From the NCBI RefSeq assembly GCF_006124995.1, contig NZ_QEWN01000014.1:1-50720 (forward strand): DNA of 50,720 nucleotides, read 5' to 3'. A program made the translations under genes and the position numbers. The DNA comes from Vibrio sp. Hep-1b-8. Its GTDB lineage: Bacteria > Pseudomonadota > Gammaproteobacteria > Enterobacterales > Vibrionaceae. Below, piece by piece: positions 43,864-50,720 of the stretch (position 1 is its first letter; the number at the start of each line of letters is the position of its first letter). The notes beneath the pieces were generated by a model that ran no database searches, was not told the DNA's origin, and was given only the letters and a program-made list of their open reading frames with translations.

Positions 43864-44412
43864 ATGAACCTTACAACGCTTACAAATCCATCACTGATCA
43901 ATCTACAAACGACGTTCGAGAGTCGTGATGCTGCAATTAAGGCACTCGCTGAACAGCTCGACCAACAGGGCAAGCTGCACGACAAAGAAGAATACTTAAA
44001 AGCGGTGTTTGCCCGTGAAGAACATGGTGCAACGGCGCTAGGTGAAGGCCTTGCCGTTCCACATGGCAAAACCGACGCAGTGAAAGAAGCGGCATTTGCT
44101 GTCGCAACCCTAAAACAAGATTTGAAATGGAAGGGAATTGATGAAGAAGAGGATGTCAATCTGATTTTTTTGATTGCTATTCCTAATGCTGAAGCGGGTT
44201 CTACACACATGCAATTGCTGACCGAGCTTACAAGTACTTTGATTGATGATGAAGTTCGTGAAGCGGTACTTAGCGCGACTACTGTAGAAGAAATTTTTGC
44301 ACTTCTTAGCGATGAGGAAGAGCAAGTTGAAGAGATAGCAGAAGAACCAGCACCAGTAGTTGAAGAGAAGAAAGGGTTGTTTGGCTCTATTGCTTCAAAA
44401 TTATTTGGATAG
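43864..44412 (+). CDS. PTS IIA of the fructose/mannitol type, mannosylglycerate system
   Basis: A 182-residue phosphocarrier. The phospho-accepting His67 lies in GLAVPHGKTDAVKEA, the classic EIIA-Fru site. The first 150 residues are a normal IIA domain. The last 35 are unusual: a glutamate/proline-rich linker (EEEQVEEIAEEPAPVVEE) and a short amphipathic end (KKGLFGSIASKLFG). The gene replaces the IIA domain missing from the IIBC protein. It leads a plus-strand operon with the mannosidase (67 bp spacer), glycerate kinase and phosphomannose isomerase. Confidence 0.93.
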   Translation: MNLTTLTNPSLINLQTTFESRDAAIKALAEQLDQQGKLHDKEEYLKAVFAREEHGATALGEGLAVPHGKTDAVKEAAFAVATLKQDLKWKGIDEEEDVNLIFLIAIPNAEAGSTHMQLLTELTSTLIDDEVREAVLSATTVEEIFALLSDEEEQVEEIAEEPAPVVEEKKGLFGSIASKLFG

Positions 44413-44479
44413 CTCAGCGTTTACGCAAAAGCCATTACTCATTTAAGTCGCATAGCACAGTCTTTACAGGTACAAAACA

Positions 44480-47119
44480 ATGACTAAATCACGCGTTCAT
44501 ATTACCCCACACATGCACTGGGATCGTGAATGGTATTTCACCACTGAAGAGTCTCGTATTCTTTTGGTGAACAACATGGAAGAGATCATGCAACGTCTGG
44601 AGAGCGATCCAGACTATAAATACTATGTACTCGATGGTCAGACAGCGGTCCTTGAAGACTACTTTGCTATCAAGCCTGAAAACAAAGAGCGTGTACGCGA
44701 CCTAGTTCAGGCGGGCAAACTGATTGTTGGTCCTTGGTACTCTCAAACAGACACTATGCAGGTTGGTGGCGAGTCAATCGTTCGTAATATGTTGTACGGC
44801 CTACGCGATTGTCTAGAGTTGGGCGAGCCAATGAAGATTGGCTACCTGCCAGATTCATTCTCGATGAGCTCACAATTGCCAATGATCTACAACGGTTTTG
44901 ATATCGATACTGCGATGTTCTGGCGCGGTTGCTCTGAGCGTCATGGTACCAACAAAACTGAGTTCTTATGGCAATCTAATGATGGTTCAGAAGTTGCGGC
45001 ACAAGTACTGCCTCTTGGTTATGCGATTGGGAAGTACCTACCTCAAGACGAAGAAGGGCTGCGTGCTCGCCTAGACAAATACTTCCCTGTGTTAGAAAAG
45101 CCGTCAGTGACCAAAGATATCCTGTTGCCGAATGGTCACGATCAGATGCCAATCCAACAAGACATCTTCGAGGTGATGGACAAGCTACGTGAGGTTTATC
45201 CGGAACGTGAGTTTGTGATGAGCCGCTTTGAAGAGGTTTTTGATCGCATCAACCAAGAGCGCGATCAACTAGACACAGTAAAAGGCGAGTTTAATGACGG
45301 CAAATACATGCGTGTTCATCGCACTATCTCGTCAACTCGCATGGATATCAAACTGATTCACGCTCAGGTAGAGAACAAGATTGTCAACATCCTAGAACCG
45401 CTCGCTTCTATCGCTTGGTCGCTAGGTTTTGAATATCACCACGGTCTGATTGAGAAAATGTGGAAAGAGAGCATGAAGAACCATGCCCACGACTCTATCG
45501 GTTGTTGCTGTTCAGATAAGGTGCACGCTGAGATTCTTAACCGTTACATCCTAGCCGACGATATGGCGAGCAACCTGATTACCTTCTACAAGCGAAAAAT
45601 CGTTGACCATATGCCAACTCGTGAAGGCTGCGACAAGCTAGCTTTCTTTAACCTATCGCCATACGAACGTGAAGAGGTGATCAACACCACCATCACTATC
45701 CGTGCAGAGCAGTTCAACATCTTCGATGATAACGGCAACCCAGTAGAGTTCTTCATCCAAGATCAGCGAGTGATCGACCCAGGCAAAATTGACCGTCAGA
45801 TCGTTCACTACGGTAACTATGACCCGTTTGTTGAGTACGATATTCAGATTAAACAATCTGTACCTGCGATGGGCTTTACCACTTTGCATATCCAAGGCAA
45901 TGAGAAAGGCACTCAAAAAATTGCTGAGCAAAAAGATTACCTGCTTGAGAATGAGTACTACAGCATCAAGGTCAATGACAACGGCACTCTAACCATCTTG
46001 GACAAAGAAACCGAGATGACGTACGACCAAGTGCTAAAAATTGAAGATGGTTCAGACGATGGTGATGAGTACGACTACTCGCCATCTCGCAAAGAGTGGT
46101 TGCTTTACTCAGATGAGTTCAAGGTCGAAACCGATATTAAACATGAAGGCTTCCAATCGGTTGCTAGTATCAAACTGCGAATGGATGTGCCAGCTAATCT
46201 GCAAGAACGCGAAGAGCGCACGGGTCAAAATGGCTTTGTTGATGTCGATTGCCAAGTCGTACTGAAAGCAGGTTCACGCCGTATTGAAGTTCGTCTGGAG
46301 CTAGATAACCAAGCTGATGATCACCGTGTGCGGGTGCTAATCCCAACGCCATTTGTATCTGAAAATGTGGTGGCAGATAACCAGTTTGGCCTAATCACAC
46401 GTCCAACTAACGACCCTGCGATGCAAGTATGGGAGCAAGAAGGTTGGAAAGAAGCGCCAGTGCCGGTGTACCAACTGATGAACTTTGCTGCTGTTGAGAA
46501 TCAAACTGGTGGTTTGGCGCTCATGACTAATGGCCTGCGTGAGTTTGAAGTGGTTTCGAGCCAAAGCAATCAAGATCGTGACACTTTCGCCCTAACTTTG
46601 CTACGTGGTGTTGGCGTACTGGGTAAAGAAGAGCTGTTGCTGCGTCCGGGACGTCCTTCAGGGATCAAGATCCCGACTCCAGATTCGCAAACGCGTGGCA
46701 AGTTAGTGTGTGAGTTCAGCTTACTTGGTTTTGCTGGTAACCATATCGACGCAAATGTAATGGCTCAAGCACGAGACTATGTAACGCCAATCGAGTGTTA
46801 CAACAAGATCCCGTACAACGCAATGAAGCTAAACGTTGGTGTACAAGACAAACCTTTGACTTACTCGCTCTTAGCTAAAGAGCAGAAAGGTGCCGTCCTA
46901 AGCGTCTTAAAGAAAGCAGAAGATGAAGATGCCTTAATTCTACGCGTCTACAACCCTGCTGAATCTGGACAGATTGAAGATGGTGTTGCCTTCACTCAAC
47001 CAGTGGCTTCATGGCAAGAGACCAGCATGGATGAGCGAGTACGTGATACCGAAGTCGCTAGCCAGAGCTTTGGTGCCCTTAAAGCGTGTCAGGCTAAATC
47101 ATTCCGAGTGAAGTTTTAA
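44480..47119 (+). CDS. mngB: GH38 alpha-mannosidase, MngB type
   Basis: An 879-residue cytoplasmic glycoside hydrolase (E. coli MngB 877). The zinc-ligand motif is HMHWDREW (H13 and D15), the catalytic nucleophile is D125 in [14 protein letters not shown], and [19 protein letters not shown] and a C-terminal beta-rich region also match family 38. MngB hydrolyses mannosylglycerate-6-phosphate to mannose-6-phosphate and glycerate. Its place between PTS IIA, glycerate kinase and phosphomannose isomerase fits that reaction exactly. The gene is intact. Confidence 0.95.
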   Translation: MTKSRVHITPHMHWDREWYFTTEESRILLVNNMEEIMQRLESDPDYKYYVLDGQTAVLEDYFAIKPENKERVRDLVQAGKLIVGPWYSQTDTMQVGGESIVRNMLYGLRDCLELGEPMKIGYLPDSFSMSSQLPMIYNGFDIDTAMFWRGCSERHGTNKTEFLWQSNDGSEVAAQVLPLGYAIGKYLPQDEEGLRARLDKYFPVLEKPSVTKDILLPNGHDQMPIQQDIFEVMDKLREVYPEREFVMSRFEEVFDRINQERDQLDTVKGEFNDGKYMRVHRTISSTRMDIKLIHAQVENKIVNILEPLASIAWSLGFEYHHGLIEKMWKESMKNHAHDSIGCCCSDKVHAEILNRYILADDMASNLITFYKRKIVDHMPTREGCDKLAFFNLSPYEREEVINTTITIRAEQFNIFDDNGNPVEFFIQDQRVIDPGKIDRQIVHYGNYDPFVEYDIQIKQSVPAMGFTTLHIQGNEKGTQKIAEQKDYLLENEYYSIKVNDNGTLTILDKETEMTYDQVLKIEDGSDDGDEYDYSPSRKEWLLYSDEFKVETDIKHEGFQSVASIKLRMDVPANLQEREERTGQNGFVDVDCQVVLKAGSRRIEVRLELDNQADDHRVRVLIPTPFVSENVVADNQFGLITRPTNDPAMQVWEQEGWKEAPVPVYQLMNFAAVENQTGGLALMTNGLREFEVVSSQSNQDRDTFALTLLRGVGVLGKEELLLRPGRPSGIKIPTPDSQTRGKLVCEFSLLGFAGNHIDANVMAQARDYVTPIECYNKIPYNAMKLNVGVQDKPLTYSLLAKEQKGAVLSVLKKAEDEDALILRVYNPAESGQIEDGVAFTQPVASWQETSMDERVRDTEVASQSFGALKACQAKSFRVKF

Positions 47120-47182
47120 TCCTAGTTTTTAAACGTAGAAACCTCCGCTCTGATTCCAACTGGGCGGAGTTGGTGAACTGAG

Positions 47183-48331
47183 ATGAAGATTGTAATTGCC
47201 CCCGATTCATTTAAAGAGTCCCTTAGTGCCAAGCAGGTATGCCAACGCATTGAAGCAGGTTTTGTACAAGTATTCCCAGAAGCGGAGTATGTGCATCTAC
47301 CGCTGGCTGACGGTGGTGAGGGAACGGTGGATGTATTGATGCAAGGGTTAGATGGCATTATGCAAACTACCCAAGTGATGAACCCACAGGGTAAGACCGT
47401 CGACGCACATTGGGCACTGCTTGATGAGGGTAATACGGCATTGATAGAGATAGCGGCGGCATCGGGATTAGACCTAGTTTCGCCACAAGATCGCGATCCT
47501 GCCCTTGCAACTACCTATGGTACTGGTGAGTTGATCAAAGAAGCACTTGAGAAAGGTGTAAATAAAATCCTGCTTGGTCTTGGCGGAAGTGCCACCAATG
47601 ACGGTGGGGCAGGTATCGTCCAAGCATTGGGTGGTAAGTTGTTGGACGAGCAAGGCAATGAGATTGCCTTGGGTGGAGCCGCTCTTTCTCATCTTTCTCG
47701 CATCGACTTGAGCAATATCTATCCTCGATGCCAACAGGTCGAGTTTGTGATTGCTTGTGATGTCAACAATCCACTAGTTGGTGAAAACGGCGCTAGCTAT
47801 ATCTTCGGTGCTCAAAAAGGGGCTTCTTCGAAACTGATTGTTCAGCTTGATGACGCACTAAATCATTTTGCAGAGATCAGCCGCCGTCTCACTGGAAAAG
47901 ACAACCGAACGACACCTGGCTTTGGTGCCGCTGGTGGCGCATCTCTTGGTTTATCACTGCTATTTGATATTCAAATCAAGCAAGGTATTGAGATGGTTTT
48001 AGACACCTTAAACGCAGACCAAGTGTTGCAAGGCTCGGATCTCGTTATCACTGGTGAGGGTCAGATGGATAACCAAACCCTGCAAGGCAAGACCCCGTTT
48101 GGTATTGCTAAACGAGCCACGCTACAAGGTATTCCCGTGATTGGAATTGCAGGCTCATTGGGTAAAGAGATTGATGAACTCTACAACGCTGTCGATAGCA
48201 CCTTTGGCACGGTTCGTTCACCACAACCCCTAGAACAAGTTCTGACAGAGGCGGGCGATAATCTGACTCGCACTGCACGCAATATTGCCGCCACCTTGAA
48301 AGTCGGCGCACAGATATTTGGAGAGAAGTAG
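47183..48331 (+). CDS. garK: Glycerate kinase (GarK/GlxK family)
   Basis: A 382-residue class II glycerate kinase that phosphorylates D-glycerate to 2-phosphoglycerate using ATP. Family motifs: IVIAPDSFKESLSAKQVC at the start, PLADGGEGTVD, LLGLGGSATNDGGAGIVQALG, FGAAGGASLGLSLL and ITGEGQMDNQTLQGKTP. E. coli uses GarK/GlxK for glycerate from galactarate or glyoxylate; here the neighbour mannosidase releases the glycerate. The stop overlaps the ribosome-binding region of the next gene by a few bases, with the next ATG 1 bp after the stop. Confidence 0.95.
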   Translation: MKIVIAPDSFKESLSAKQVCQRIEAGFVQVFPEAEYVHLPLADGGEGTVDVLMQGLDGIMQTTQVMNPQGKTVDAHWALLDEGNTALIEIAAASGLDLVSPQDRDPALATTYGTGELIKEALEKGVNKILLGLGGSATNDGGAGIVQALGGKLLDEQGNEIALGGAALSHLSRIDLSNIYPRCQQVEFVIACDVNNPLVGENGASYIFGAQKGASSKLIVQLDDALNHFAEISRRLTGKDNRTTPGFGAAGGASLGLSLLFDIQIKQGIEMVLDTLNADQVLQGSDLVITGEGQMDNQTLQGKTPFGIAKRATLQGIPVIGIAGSLGKEIDELYNAVDSTFGTVRSPQPLEQVLTEAGDNLTRTARNIAATLKVGAQIFGEK

Positions 48332-48332
48332 T

Positions 48333-49523
48333 ATGTCTCTATTTAAGCTTGATAACGTCATCCAAAACTATGCATGGGGTAGTAAAGACTCCATTCACAA
48401 CCTATTTGGTATCAATAATCCAGAGCACAAGCCGCAGGCAGAGATCTGGATGGGTGCTCACCCAAATGGCAGCTCTAAGCTCGATGATACCGGAGAGCCT
48501 CTTGCTGAGGTAATTGAGCACAACAAACAAGATATCCTTGGTGGTTACACCGCCGCACGTTTTGGGGAGTTGCCTTTCTTATTCAAAGTCCTTGCCGCAG
48601 AGACGCCACTCTCTATTCAGGTACACCCAAGTAAACATAAAGCGCAGCAAGGGTTTGAGCGAGAAAACCAACAAGGGATTCCGTTAGATGCTGCTCACCG
48701 AAACTACAAAGATCCTAATCATAAGCCTGAGTTGGTTTATGCGCTAACTTTCTACAAAGCGATGAATGGCTTTCGTCCGATCGCCGATATAGTTGCCCTG
48801 TTCAAAGAAGCCAATATCCTAAGCTTGGCCCCTGAGGTCGCAGAGCTTGAAAAGCAGGCAGATAACGCCGCACTAAAGGCATTCTTCACTACTATCATGT
48901 CACTTGAAGGCAAACACAAAGAGGTGGCTCTGGCAGAGTTGGAAGCCGCCCATAATCGCCCCGCTAAAACCATGATGGGACGAGAAGCGTTGCAATACAG
49001 TGCTGAATTCAAACAGCACTATCCGGGAGATATCGGTCTATTTTCACCACTGATACTAAACACCGTTGAACTGGCTCCAGGTGAGGCAATGTTCCTCTAT
49101 GCAGAAACCCCACACGCTTACGTGCAGGGCACTGGCCTTGAGATCATGGCAAATTCGGACAATGTATTGCGCGCAGGGCTAACACCAAAACACATTGATG
49201 TAATTGAGTTGATAGATAACACCTCATTCGAACCGATTAATCCAGCGGAGATTCGGCTAAAACCAATATATAAAGAGGGTAATAAAGTGAGCTATCCCAT
49301 CCCAGTTGATGACTTTTGCTTTGATGTAATGACAGTCGAACATAGCAGCCAAGTACAGTTTGTCCGTAGCGCAGAAATACTGTTTTGTATTGAAGGTGAA
49401 GTGGCAATTTCAAGTCAAAATAATCACCTTGTCTTGAGAGCTGGTGAATCAGTATTCGTTAGCAGCAACTCAGTGAAATACGATTATCAAGGGCATGGGA
49501 GGATAGCCCGAGCATTCAATTAA
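48333..49523 (+). CDS. manA: Mannose-6-phosphate isomerase, type I
   Basis: A 396-residue zinc enzyme converting mannose-6-phosphate to fructose-6-phosphate. Features: LDNVIQNYAWGSKDSI near the start, zinc-site pieces IQVHPSK and HKPELVYAL, and ETPHAYVQGTGLEIMANSDNVLRAGLTPKHIDV. ATG at 48333 directly follows the kinase stop, with GGAGAG upstream; an in-frame TTG at 48318 is rejected. It completes the path from mannosylglycerate to glycolysis. No terminator is seen after it. Confidence 0.96.
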   Translation: MSLFKLDNVIQNYAWGSKDSIHNLFGINNPEHKPQAEIWMGAHPNGSSKLDDTGEPLAEVIEHNKQDILGGYTAARFGELPFLFKVLAAETPLSIQVHPSKHKAQQGFERENQQGIPLDAAHRNYKDPNHKPELVYALTFYKAMNGFRPIADIVALFKEANILSLAPEVAELEKQADNAALKAFFTTIMSLEGKHKEVALAELEAAHNRPAKTMMGREALQYSAEFKQHYPGDIGLFSPLILNTVELAPGEAMFLYAETPHAYVQGTGLEIMANSDNVLRAGLTPKHIDVIELIDNTSFEPINPAEIRLKPIYKEGNKVSYPIPVDDFCFDVMTVEHSSQVQFVRSAEILFCIEGEVAISSQNNHLVLRAGESVFVSSNSVKYDYQGHGRIARAFN

Positions 49524-50082
49524 TTTGCATATACTTTGACCCTTCACGTGGCTTGCAACTAGGGCTAGCTTTAAGAGTTGACACTACTAAATAAATGGCA
49601 ACTGCAAACAATATTGAGTATTTGGCAGCCCTAAGTGCTTTGTGTCCAATTTGAGTCTAATCTCATTTAACTTGCTTAAACTAATCCATTTCTCACTAAA
49701 TTATTAAATTGCGTAACATTTTGTCCAGAAACGTGTTACGGGGCCTCTAGTAGCTGCGTTGAAGGCTGTTTCTAATCACCTCAATGAAATGCCTCTGCTC
49801 ACTAAAACTCAACTTACTTCTGCCCCAAAATTATTACTTAGATTAAATACTCTACTCAATTCAGGGGGCGTGCGTTTACCCTACTAAAACTTATTCGATT
49901 GAGTTGATAACTGTTCACTTCCGTCATTAGGCGACATCTTGCAGTCTAATTTCCCTTCATGTGTCATAAATTATTGATTATCAGTTGAGTTAATATGAAA
50001 ATGACTGCATCACCGATGGATGAAAGACGACAATTTGTCGTCTAATAAGCGTTAGGCTTTTCGTTGAAAATTGGAGGAGAAT
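49524..50082. other. 560-bp AT-rich non-coding stretch
   Basis: No gene can be supported. The GC content is lower than elsewhere. A CGTAACA/TGTTACG pair (about 49713-49742) could form a 7-bp hairpin. Near the right end lie a 19-bp palindrome (50025-50043) and, just after it, GCGTTAGGC (50050-50058), which resembles the end of an integron attC site. The region may be junction debris between the mannosylglycerate cluster and mobile DNA. Confidence 0.5.
50025..50043. repeat. 19-bp palindrome AGACGACAATTTGTCGTCT
   Basis: Nine-bp arms around a single central base. It is about 40 bp before the start codon of the truncated gene and directly before the attC-like GTTAGGC. It could be an operator or part of a recombination site. 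Confidence 0.7.
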
Positions 50083-50288
50083 TTGACTCAGGAGTCATTA
50101 GGAATTTGGACTATGCTTGGCACTTGGTTTTCAGGACTTGGTGCATTTAGTGCTGTGTTGTTTGCTTTATACTCAAATAAGCCAAGATTAAAAATCAATT
50201 TCCGCGGACAATCTAAACTCGAAATAGCTAATCAGCGCCCGGTAAATGCACATATTAGTCATATTTATCATGAAATTGCGGGTGCGCC
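50083..50288 (+). pseudogene. N-terminal fragment of a membrane protein interrupted by an IS
   Basis: The remaining frame starts at a TTG (50083) with GGAGG upstream and encodes about 68 residues: TQESLGIWTML, a membrane helix (about 8-32, GTWFSGLGAFSAVLFALY), then a basic, beta-type part (RLKINFRGQSKLEIANQRP). The frame ends where the IS3-type element begins near 50289. Proteins with one N-terminal helix and this kind of short soluble domain are common among Vibrio integron cassettes. I do not recognise the family, and only the first part is present. Confidence 0.65.
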
Positions 50289-50720
50289 TGTAAACCTCCC
50301 CTAATTAGTTGCGCCCATAATTAGAGGTTTCGGTTTGTTCATTCTTCATTAAATATTCCCATGGTGTCAGATCGTTGAGGGCATCATGGGGACGTTCTTC
50401 GTTGTATTCTCGTATCCAGTTTTCTGTTAGCTCACGCACTTCATTCAAGGTTCTGAACACATACATATCGAGGATCTCTGTGCGATACGTACGGTTAAAT
50501 CGTTCGACATAGGAGTTCTGAGTCGGTTTGCCTGGCTGGATAAATTCCAGCTTGATATCATGCTCCTCAGCCCAAGTCGCAAGCGTCACAGAGATGAACT
50601 CTGGGCCATTATCCATTCGCAACTTTTCTGGATAACCTCGCCATGCAATGATTCGTTCAAGCACTCGAACCACTCGTTGCGCTGGGAGGCTTAAATCCAC
50701 TTCGATAGCGAGTGCTTCAC
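50289..50720 (-). mobile_element. IS3-family insertion sequence, right part outside window
   Basis: The element starts at about 50289 (TGTAAACCTCCCC) and runs off the window. Its end contains CTAATTA...TAATTAG inverted bits typical of IS termini. The other end and the target duplication are outside the window, so the exact boundary is estimated. Confidence 0.75.
50305..50718 (-). CDS. IS3-family transposase (OrfB), C-terminal part
   Basis: The frame is open to the right edge (EALAIEVDLSLPAQRVVRVL), so only the C-terminal 138 residues are visible. The second and third catalytic residues are in place: D in RMDNGPEFIS and E in SYVERFNRTYRTEIL, with the DD(35)E spacing of rve integrases. The C-terminal YNEERPHDALNDLTPWEYL is the usual IS3 end. 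Confidence 0.92.
   Translation of the reverse strand, partial: EALAIEVDLSLPAQRVVRVLERIIAWRGYPEKLRMDNGPEFISVTLATWAEEHDIKLEFIQPGKPTQNSYVERFNRTYRTEILDMYVFRTLNEVRELTENWIREYNEERPHDALNDLTPWEYLMKNEQTETSNYGRN

Noticed and set aside
1..50720. CRISPR array, rRNA or tRNA genes
   Set aside because: No regularly spaced direct repeats and no tRNA- or rRNA-like sequence were seen on either strand.

Overview
The window looks like a piece of a Vibrio (Vibrionaceae, Gammaproteobacteria) genome, probably the smaller chromosome. The inference rests on gene content: two chemoreceptors, a GGDEF-EAL protein, a ViuB-like siderophore-interacting protein, Vex-type RND pumps, an OmpU/OmpC-like porin, a guaC gene with a PurR-like box, and moderate GC with AT-rich spacers. 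No rRNA, tRNA or CRISPR array was seen. Species and chromosome cannot be fixed from the sequence alone.

Layout. 1-640: the end of an IS4-family insertion sequence. 0.8-6.1 kb: a chemoreceptor, then a divergent MFS pump/soxR pair sharing a textbook SoxR box, an AEC-family transporter and a short MsrA. 6.3-9.6 kb: a periplasmic binding protein gene broken by one stop codon, its diguanylate cyclase partner, and a YitT-family protein. 9.5-10.05 kb: a gene-poor stretch with a candidate 56-codon ORF, a perfect 17-bp hairpin and a candidate leader peptide. 10-19.4 kb: two convergent RND efflux operons meeting at a two-way terminator, the second led by a TetR gene. 19.4-22.5 kb: a strong orphan terminator (candidate small RNA or small ORF) and a GGDEF-EAL protein. 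22.5-36.4 kb: mostly housekeeping and accessory metabolism (endonuclease-like membrane protein, YghU, HAD hydrolase, 3-hydroxyisobutyrate dehydrogenase-like protein, a doubly broken oxidoreductase, YqfB coupled to an RhlE-type helicase, OsmC, a long RluA-like protein, LysR, siderophore reductase, LysE/Lrp pair, porin). 36.6-39.8 kb: a second chemoreceptor and guaC, whose leader contains a complete intrinsic terminator and a repeated hairpin loop.

39.8-49.5 kb is the most distinctive block. Next to the guaC terminator lies the 3' remnant of a P2/HP1-type phage integrase, fused directly to a cluster that encodes a complete route for 2-O-alpha-mannosylglycerate. The cluster has two MngR-like GntR regulators, a PTS permease split into IIBC and a separate IIA, a GH38 mannosidase (MngB type), a glycerate kinase and a mannose-6-phosphate isomerase. 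Together they would import and phosphorylate mannosylglycerate, split it, and feed both halves into glycolysis. Repeated TAATACAAA-type motifs and a perfect CRP half-site pair lie in its control regions. Mannosylglycerate (digeneaside) is a red-algal solute, so a marine, algal-associated role is a reasonable inference.

49.5-50.7 kb is AT-rich, holds a palindrome and a short membrane-protein fragment resembling integron-cassette products, and ends in an IS3-family transposase that runs off the window. Insertion sequences therefore bound both ends.
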